From: Gongronella butleri
Taxonomy: Eukaryota > Mucoromycota > Mucoromycetes > Mucorales > Cunninghamellaceae
Length of the DNA stretch: 64,000 nucleotides
Assembly (NCBI GenBank): GCA_025201375.1
Contig: JAIWZP010000006.1
Span: 434,001 to 498,000, forward strand
Direction of reading: 5' to 3'
The first letter of the stretch is position 1; each line of letters begins with the position of its first letter. Of the stretch, positions 57,601 to 64,000 are shown piece after piece. Below the pieces are notes generated by a model. The model made no database searches, was not told the DNA's origin, and saw nothing but the letters and a program-made list of their open reading frames with translations. The translations under genes were made by a program, and so were the position numbers.

Positions 57601-58459
57601 CAAAAGAGCCAGAATGGATCGCGACTCGCCTGGCGGACGATGGGCGTGGCATCGACAAGCGCCTTTTGCAGAATTTTGGCCATTAGCTCCGTCCCGCCGT
57701 GGCGATCCATGTTTTGACGCACCGATTCCTTTGGGCCGTGTGCCTGCAACAGGGCAAGCGCATACAGCATGGTGAAATGGCGCACCTGGTTGTTCTTTTC
57801 GTTGATGGACAGCCATAGCAGCTGAGGCGTCTTGGCGTAATAATTGGCGTGCTGCAAAAATTGCACCATGGCGTCTTTTGATTGAAGCGCCACAATCTTT
57901 TTGGCCACGCTCGCCGCTTTGATCAAGCATTGCAGGCATTGCTCGTACATGTAGCTGTCTAGGGACCGCGGCAGTCGCGTGCCAATGTCCGCAATCAGTT
58001 GCAGGCTGTCCAATGCCAGCGTCGTTCGCAAACTCTCTGCCTTTTTTTTTTTTTTAAAAAAAAAAAAGAAAATCGACAATAAATAAAGCGTGTCCATCCA
58101 ATCAACTACCACGTCTACAAGATTTCTTTACAGATTTGATGATGCCATCGATGGCGAGGCGGATGCCCGCGACGACAGCCTCGAGATGTGCGTCAGGGGC
58201 GCTGCCACGCAAAAGTCTGCGTAGCTGGACAATGAGCTTGTGGCGCTGCTCCCAATTATGTTCATCTTCCTTTTCCTTGAAGCTGGTTGCTATCTTGGTG
58301 AAAAGGACGTCGAGTTCCTTGGAACTGGCCACCTAAAACAAAGAGAAAGAACAAAAAAGGGGGGAGAGATGAGCAATATATGAAAAAAAAAAAAGGGGGC
58401 GTGTTTCAGGCACAGCGGCGCCTTGTTACCTCGAACGCGTCCAAGTCGTGCTTGTCCAT
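54606..58459 (-). CDS. CLASP-family microtubule-stabilising protein (Stu1/Cls1)
   Basis: It promotes microtubule rescue and spindle and kinetochore function. Exons (complement): 58459-58430, 58332-58132, 58040-55848, 55770-55714, 55638-55123, 55058-54606; 1149 residues. The N-terminal TOG/CLASP_N domain covers about 15-200: NWEQRHKLIVQLRRLL, SLRTTLALDSLQLIADIG, KKIVALQSKDAM, then RQASRDPFWLFWHFWP. A basic Ser/Pro linker with a microtubule-binding look (SKVPAGLLRKKSMASLKRK) includes an 11-Gln tract at about 287-297. A second HEAT/TOG array begins at about 320. The C-terminal CLASP block ends GLNHELIQVRKNGVMAMVEF. The exon 3 acceptor could instead be 6 nt further in. It is divergent from the gene at 58726. 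Confidence 0.9.
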
Positions 58460-58725
58460 GGTGGGTGGGGAATGTGTTGGTGCTGCAAACAAAGCTATAT
58501 GCTTGGAGGAATAGCCGGTGTGCAAAGAAAAGAGAGAACGACAAGGACCAAGCAACAAAAAGGAATGGAGAGAGCGGGGAAGAAAGAGAAAAAGAAAAAA
58601 AAAAAAAGGCAAACAGGGCATGGTGACACCAAAAAGGGGGATGGAGCGGAATTTCGACTTTCTGCTCTTCCTTTGTCTTTTTTTTTTTTTTTTTTTTTTG
58701 CTTGGCAATAGGGATTTGTCTATTG

Positions 58726-59904
58726 ATGAGTATGGCCGAGAACAAATACAAGGCTATTGAGTGTGGTGAAGAGCGGACAGTGTTTCTTGTGCCTGTGCGC
58801 AAGGTGAAAGGGCAAGACTGTATTCTGTTCTCGGATATCCAAGCGCTTATGCCTGGAGCGTCTGCCGTGATTTCTGACGACAAACTGGTGCCGTTTGAGG
58901 TGGATCCTTTGTCGTGGGAGGAATTGAAGCCCAAGCGCGTCGTTGTGCACGATTTGCAATCTCTCTGGCAGGTGCATGCGCCGCGACCTGCCCAGGCACT
59001 CGAACAGCGATTGGACCAGCTGGCTGCGCGCCTAGACCATCTCATTCAATTACACAGTGAAGATGCTCATTCTTGCGCGTCGCCACCTGGCCCGCCGTCC
59101 AACGCGTCGCCGGACATGGACATTAGTGACGATACAAGCAATCACGATCATCCTCCAGCCTTTTCCGCGTCAATTCACTCGCCAAGCTCGGCTTCTTATC
59201 ACACATCACATACAATGCCTTTCCACACACCACAAACAGCCCCTTTCCACACACCACAAGGCCAATTCCATGCACCCGTCACAGCAGCCATCCCTTCATC
59301 CTCCAATTCTTCGCTTTCATCCGCCAATCCGCCGCCATCAACTCTTCCAGCAGATGATCAACAACAGCAACAGCATCCACCACCACCGATGCAGCAATTG
59401 CAGCAGTCACAGGCACAATCACAACAAGCGGCGGCGGCGCAGCAGCGAGGCTCACCCATCCCACAAGATGATGACGACGATGCGCCGCCATCCAGCTCCG
59501 TGGCCCCGCCGCCATCATACGAGACATCCATCTTTGGCACCATCAAGACACTCACGGAGAAGCTGCGCCTCTTCGAATCACATATCCCCAATCGCCACAA
59601 ATCGCCACGCTGGCTCGCACGCCGCCAAGAATGGCTCGATTACGAGCCTACGAGCATTGAACAGGTCGCTTACCAGCTTGTCCAGCTTGAAATGGCCCTG
59701 CTTTGGACCGCCGTCACAGAGTCATGGATCCAAGAACGGGAAACATGGCTCACCTTGGTCGCAAGTGCACGCACAGAGCGCCATTTGGCCGGCGCACTCG
59801 TCAGCTTGGAACGCCATACCCTCACACTGGACGACGCGTGGCAAGGCATCAGAGAAGAATGGCTCAGTGACCTCTTGGAGATCATTGTCAGCGTAGGATT
59901 TTAA
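58726..59904 (+). CDS. Unknown 392-residue Q/P/S-rich protein
   Basis: It is a single-exon frame. In-frame ATGs at 58726 and 58732 are both possible (MSMAENKYKAIECG). N-terminal domain, about 1-75: alternating strands and helices, ERTVFLVPVRKVKGQDCILFSDIQALMPGASAVISDD, possibly ubiquitin-like or PB1-like (inference). A low-complexity middle of about 150 residues is rich in His/Pro/Ser, then Gln (five- and three-Gln runs) and acidic. The C-terminal helical domain, about 270-392, is Trp-rich (WLARRQEWLDYEPTSIEQVAYQLVQLEMALLWTAV). It recalls the helical WHIM/WSD segments of chromatin remodellers in Trp spacing, at low confidence. It has no membrane segment. Possible nuclear regulator. Confidence 0.65.
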   Translation: MSMAENKYKAIECGEERTVFLVPVRKVKGQDCILFSDIQALMPGASAVISDDKLVPFEVDPLSWEELKPKRVVVHDLQSLWQVHAPRPAQALEQRLDQLAARLDHLIQLHSEDAHSCASPPGPPSNASPDMDISDDTSNHDHPPAFSASIHSPSSASYHTSHTMPFHTPQTAPFHTPQGQFHAPVTAAIPSSSNSSLSSANPPPSTLPADDQQQQQHPPPPMQQLQQSQAQSQQAAAAQQRGSPIPQDDDDDAPPSSSVAPPPSYETSIFGTIKTLTEKLRLFESHIPNRHKSPRWLARRQEWLDYEPTSIEQVAYQLVQLEMALLWTAVTESWIQERETWLTLVASARTERHLAGALVSLERHTLTLDDAWQGIREEWLSDLLEIIVSVGF

Positions 59905-59970
59905 AAAGTGACCTTTTGATGCTCAAAGCTTAAAATGGTGCCCAATTCCCCCTATTAAATAAAAAAAAAC

Positions 59971-60322
59971 CTACACGCCGGCCTCTTCTATGGTCTTGAA
60001 AAGCTCTCGTGCAATAATCCTGACATCATTGGAAGAGTGCAAAGAAACAGAGAGCAAAATAGTAGAAAGAGCGCGCCTCGTTTACGCTTTCCAAAAGGAA
60101 ATGGTGTGTCGGATCATGCCATCGACATAATTTTCCACGTCCACTGAAAGTGCAAGCAAAGAAAGGGGTGAATTGGCAAGTTTTTGATAAGGTTGTGAAA
60201 TGAAACAATCAGATCAGGCAATTACAATGAGCTTTCTGCAACTCTTGCCACAGCCCCAATCGCGATAAATTCGTTAATTTTGCCTCCTTTTTTTTACGCA
60301 CGCTCTCGGGTACACTCCACAT
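59971..60322 (-). CDS. Small three-exon gene, 67-residue unknown protein
   Basis: Exons (complement) are 60322-60226, 60143-60086 and 60019-59971. Both introns are GT-AG, in the 66-82 bp class of this genome, and in phase. Reading starts at ATG 60322 (MWSVPESVRKKKEAK) and continues through LSRLGLWQELQKAH, DVENYVDGMIRHTISFWKA and IIARELFKTIEEAGV to TAG. The composition is a single basic then amphipathic helix bundle, with a Trp and no signal peptide. It could be a subunit of a larger complex, for example mitochondrial (inference). It is convergent with the 58726 gene (67 bp between stops) and divergent from the TEA factor. I do not recognise the family. Confidence 0.65.
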
Positions 60323-60562
60323 CACGATCCAGCGCTCCCCCGCACCTCCCCTTTTTCGAGAAAACCCCTCCTTTTTTCATAATGCCATGAATTTTATTAA
60401 AATCATTGCGAATTGATTTATTTGTCGCGCCATTGGCGCCCATCGCTTCTTTTTCTTTTCCATAAACTCGTCTTTTTTTTTTTTTCCTTTTCTCTCATTT
60501 TTTTTTTTTTTTTTGCTTTTGTTTGTGCGCGTATCTCTATGAAATTGTAAAACGTATAAGAT

Positions 60563-61823
60563 ATGGACTATAATGAAGGAATTGCAGCAGCTTATGTACC
60601 CAACGTGCTATCCAAAGACAGAGACGAGGTAGACGTGCAGAAAAGAAGAAAAAGGGACAGGTTGAAAAGGGGAAAATAATTCATGGACATTGACGGCCAA
60701 TGCATTTCAACCTTAGCAAGTATGGCCACCAGATGTTGAAGCTGTCTTTTTACAAGGTAGACTTGCACATATCGCTTTGCTTTTCTTTTCTAAAACAAAA
60801 AAAAAAATAGCCATAGAAGCAATCCCCAAACTTGGCAGGCGCAAGATCTTGGTCAATGGCAAGCCATGCGGCCGAAATGAGCTGATTTCCGACTACATCT
60901 ATCGCAAGACCGGCAAACTGCGCACACGGAAGCAGGTTTCATCACATATTCAAGTTCTTAAAAACACGCGCAAGAATGACCCTCAATGTAAGCAAGAATT
61001 GGGCCGAGTATGATGATATGAAATCGTGAGCGCTCATTTTTCATTATTTCTACAAGTCATGCGCCTTCTCACCGACACGAGCGACAGCGACACGCTCATC
61101 GATCCATTTTTGTACGAGAGCCAAACAGCATGCGCTACACCTTTTAATTTTTATTCCGAACTTCAGATGGGCGATTGGGCGCCCTCTTTGCCATCTTGGC
61201 CGCTCACGTTTGATCCACACGCTGAACCCGCCCTGTGGCCTTTTAGCGTACATCTTTGCCTGGACAACAGCGACGCAACCAGCTGTCTGCTTGCGCAGTG
61301 GCAATATCAGCCGCCCATTTCCATCTTTATGAAAGATCCCGCCTTTTTACAAATTAAATGCCCCTGGCGCGACATTTGCCAGCTGGTGGCGCGCCTGCCC
61401 CCGAATTGTCCCTTTTTGTGGAATCACGTTACCATGGCGATCCCCATGCACCTGATCTTTGAAGAGTCGCAATTTCGCAGCAGCAATGTGCTGCTCGCCA
61501 ACAAGTTGCGCGCCATCAAGTGCACCACATATGTTTACTCGTTTGGCGTCTGTGTCCTCGAGTCGACAGACATGCAGCAGCCAAAAGATCATCATGCTTC
61601 GGGCTACCTGTACGATTTTTGCCTCATCAATCCCTTTTTCGAGGCATTTCTCAAGGGCATCCGCACATTGACCACATGCGAAGAGGTCAGCGCCGCCATT
61701 GACCATCTTTGTATGGTCCAGCTCTATGAAGATGCCAACACAAATCAGCCGTTGCTCGTCGTCCTCTTCATCTTCCAGCAGGGCATGTGTGGTAACATTC
61801 AACTCATTGCACTTTCGCGCTAA
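60563..61823 (+). CDS. TEA/ATTS-domain transcription factor (AbaA/TEC1 type)
   Basis: Exons: 60563-60628, 60717-60756, 60811-60987, 61057-61823; 349 residues. The TEA domain covers about residues 23-95. Helix 1 is [18 protein letters not shown], then [20 protein letters not shown], and recognition helix 3 is [15 protein letters not shown]. The junction of exons 2 and 3 falls inside helix 1 and of 3 and 4 just after the domain (NDPQ-FMRLL). The remaining 250 residues form a beta-rich C-terminal domain ([20 protein letters not shown]), as in TEF factors where it binds co-activators. In fungi such factors control conidiation, filamentation or dimorphism (known); the role here is inferred. ATG 60563 gives 22 residues before the domain. 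Confidence 0.92.
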
Positions 61824-61957
61824 AATTCCCTAATAAAGTGATGTGTCGCAATAAAGGTTTAATAATTCGTGTACTGTACTCGGTACAAATTGTAAAAAAA
61901 AAAAAAGAGAGAGAGAGAGAAACAGACGGCGAGAAAGAAAAAAAAGGACTGGATGGC

Positions 61958-64000
61958 CTACAATGGTTGCAATTGATCGATGCGCGCCACGAGGGATTGG
62001 ACGAGGTCTTCCAATTGAGCGCGTTTGGCGCGTTCTTCTTCAAGCTGCTTTTCAAACTCCTTTTTCAGCTTGTCGACCTCGTTTTTTGTAAAGTTCTTGA
62101 GCTTGGTTTCGAGAACTTCATTGCCCGAGGACGTTGGCACGCCGGCAAAGCGCGACGCCAGGCCCTTGACACCCGTGGGACGCGGCGGGGTATTTTCATC
62201 TTGCTTCTTGTCATCGACCACGGACGATTCATGCGCGGCCACAGGCTCAAACATGCGCCGCTGCACAGGCTTCAGGTGCTTTGTCGAAATTTCCGCGCCA
62301 CCGGCAAATGGCGTGGGGAACTTTGCAAAGATTGGCTTCACGGGCTTGGGCGGCGGTGTCGCGCCCGTCGGCGACGATGCGCTCTCGGGTGCCGCTTCCT
62401 CGTTGGGCGTTTCGGGCTCGGGCGCCTAGTGACACGACAAAAAAAAAAACACGACGTTAATTTCTATTCTTCTGGCTGTCTTTTCATTGCATTTCTTTAC
62501 CGTTTCAACCTCGCGTTGCAGCAGTTCCGATTGGCTTGGGCCCTCTTCTTTTTTGGTCATGGGTCGGCGCGAGGGGCCGCTACGCGTCGGGCGTGTAACA
62601 CGTGCGGGCGACGCGAGACGCGGGCCGGTGGACGGCATGGCACTGGTAAGGTCGATCGCGTCCTTCTTTTCGGGCTCTGCCGCATCGCCCGCCTCATATG
62701 TGGGAGGGACAATGGCCTCGGTTGGCGCAGATTCGGCCCTTTCTGGCTGATCGTCGTTGGATACGTCTTTGGTAGCCGCATCCGTCTCTTGCTCGGGCAC
62801 AGGCTCGTCAGCAGCATCCTCTGCGGGACTGGGACTGGCCTCAGATGGCGTCGTCTTGACAATTGCGTCGCTTTCAGGCGAGGAAGCAGACGTGGCAGCG
62901 ACAGCAGGGGATTCTGCAGCAATTTTGTCGCTCTGAACGTCCGAGGCCGACATGGTGGTCGATGTCACTTCAGGCACGTCTTCAATGTCTTCCTTGGCAG
63001 CTGAATTGGTCGCAGGCGCGTCGGACTCAGAGGTCGGCTCGACGGTGGCGGCCACTTCAGCGTCTGAAGCGTCCTTTTCAGCTTTAGGCGACACAGGCTT
63101 GGCATCCTCATCAACAACATCCACGTGTTCCTGCTCAGCGACGTGATCTGGCTCGCTCGTGGGAGCATCGGCTTGCGGATTTGCGTCTTTTTCCTGATTT
63201 TCCTGATTTTCGTCAATTTCCGCGTCGACGGCAGCTGGCGCGGGCGAGGGGGTCTTTCCAGCATCGATGCTCTTGCGTGCGCGTGTGGGGGCAACGGCCG
63301 GCGCTTCCTGATCCACTTCTGCAACAAAGTTTTGAGGGAAAACTCCTACTTCGTTGCGTTCATTGCGACCTTTCCACCACCCGTCGTCTGCTTGCCGGTC
63401 CAACACTTCAATGTGCTCTCCGCGGACAAGAGACAGTTCGTCTTCATTCTCCGCGTCATACGCATGAAGAACAATCGCGCGACACACTATAAAAAGCGTC
63501 AAAAAACGCGTTTCAAGGACAAAAATTTGGCTGTATATTACCAGCTTCAGGTTGGTCGGCTTTGGGCGATATGACGTCCTTGGGCGAGTCTTCCTTTGGC
63601 GAATCGCCCAGCACGGGGGCAACAGTGGCCTCAGGAGAAGCAGCTGGAGGCGAGGGCGTGGTTGCGACGGGTGATTTCTCTTGCGCGGGCACGGCGCTAC
63701 CGGTCTTTTTGAGCGCCGGGAAGCCGCCAGCAAGCAGGCTGCCGATGCCACCTTGCTTGACCCCAAAAGCGGCCAATCGGAATCCACCTGGAGGCGCATT
63801 GTCGCGAGCACCATCTCCACGCGACATCCCAACCCCCGCACCGCCGCCGCCAGGCATATCAATTTCCTCGACGTACTTTTTGGGACGCATTGGGATGAGT
63901 TTTAGAGCACACACACACACACCTCTTTCGCCATTGCTTGCTTTTACCTGAGCTGGGAACCGGCCATGCTTGCCATTGATCTCGCCGCTATACCAGCCGT
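61958..64000 (-). CDS. Multi-SH3 adaptor protein with C-terminal coiled coil (5' end outside window)
   Basis: Visible exons (complement): right edge to 63948, 63875-63542, 63486-62501, 62425-61958. The window edge cuts inside a first SH3 domain; its last strand is GWYSGEINGKHGRFPAQ-YVEEI once the 72-bp intron is removed. A Gly/Pro/Ser/Ala linker (KEDSPKDVISPK) leads to a second complete SH3: AIVLHAYDAENEDELSL...GWWKGRNERNEVGVFPQNFV. Next is a 250-residue acidic Glu/Asp/Ala/Ser region. The SKHLK..PVQRRMFEP block follows, and a final coiled coil (EVLETKLKNFTKNEVDKLKK). This is the CIN85/CD2AP-like plan of endocytic/actin adaptors. The intron at 63876-63947 holds a (GT)n microsatellite. About 600 residues are visible. 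Confidence 0.85.

Noticed and set aside
1..64000. Biosynthetic or other functional gene cluster
   Set aside because: The neighbours belong to unrelated housekeeping processes (glycosylation, riboflavin, translation, cell cycle) with separate promoters.
1..64000. tRNA or rRNA genes
   Set aside because: I looked for tRNA B-box-like strings with matching acceptor stems and for conserved rRNA blocks and found none; a covariance-model scan would be decisive.

Overview
The window is nuclear DNA from a fungus, most likely an early-diverging, Mucoromycota-type lineage (inference). It carries spliced nuclear genes with many short GT-AG introns of about 45 to 110 bp. It also carries fungal or fungal-type genes: a Zn-cluster-type regulator tail, a TEA/AbaA-type transcription factor, a RIB1-type GTP cyclohydrolase II, POP3 and a GILT-like secreted protein. 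Introns and spacers are loaded with long A or T runs. Gene models were built by hand: each junction was placed so that the GT-AG sites, the codon phase and the family alignment agree, and most multi-exon genes close exactly in frame.

Layout. 1-933 is the 3' end of a transcription factor. 1045-1690 is a tandem repeat of about 150 bp. 1784-3515 is ALG1 (-), with a stray copy of one of its own exon/intron pieces upstream, followed by a 586-bp inverted repeat. 5261-16538 is a complete 29-exon VPS13 (+). 16994-25738 is a dense block: an unknown two-exon gene, RIB1 (-), ERO1 (+), an unknown gene (-) whose stop overlaps that of ERO1, an Lnt-like membrane nitrilase (-), a G-patch protein (-) and the molybdopterin synthase small subunit (+).

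25739-31280 is a gene-poor accessory island. It holds a tiny retroposed mRNA-like 3' end with target-site duplications, a G-rich minisatellite, a diverged tandem array of about 260 bp, an 837-bp palindrome and truncated non-LTR retrotransposon pieces.

31456-52680 is again gene-dense: POP3 (+), GILT-like thiol reductase (-), FAD oxidoreductase (-), APC1 (-), VTI1 (+), eIF3b (-) and GCN1 (+). 52833-54345 is an untidy zone with an orphan exon, a broken gene fragment, a 66-T run and a dispersed copy of the 1-kb repeat. 54606-64000 holds a CLASP (-), an unknown Q-rich protein (+), a 67-residue three-exon gene (-), a TEA transcription factor (+) and a multi-SH3 adaptor (-) that runs off the right edge.

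The genes do not form an obvious cluster. Themes are the early secretory pathway and membrane traffic (ALG1, ERO1, VPS13, VTI1), translation control (eIF3b and GCN1 share a 215-bp head-to-head promoter), and cell division/microtubules (APC1, CLASP). I saw no CRISPR array, rRNA or tRNA gene. The best candidates for something little described are the fungal Lnt-like protein, the small spliced gene at 59971-60322, and the palindrome/retroposon island.
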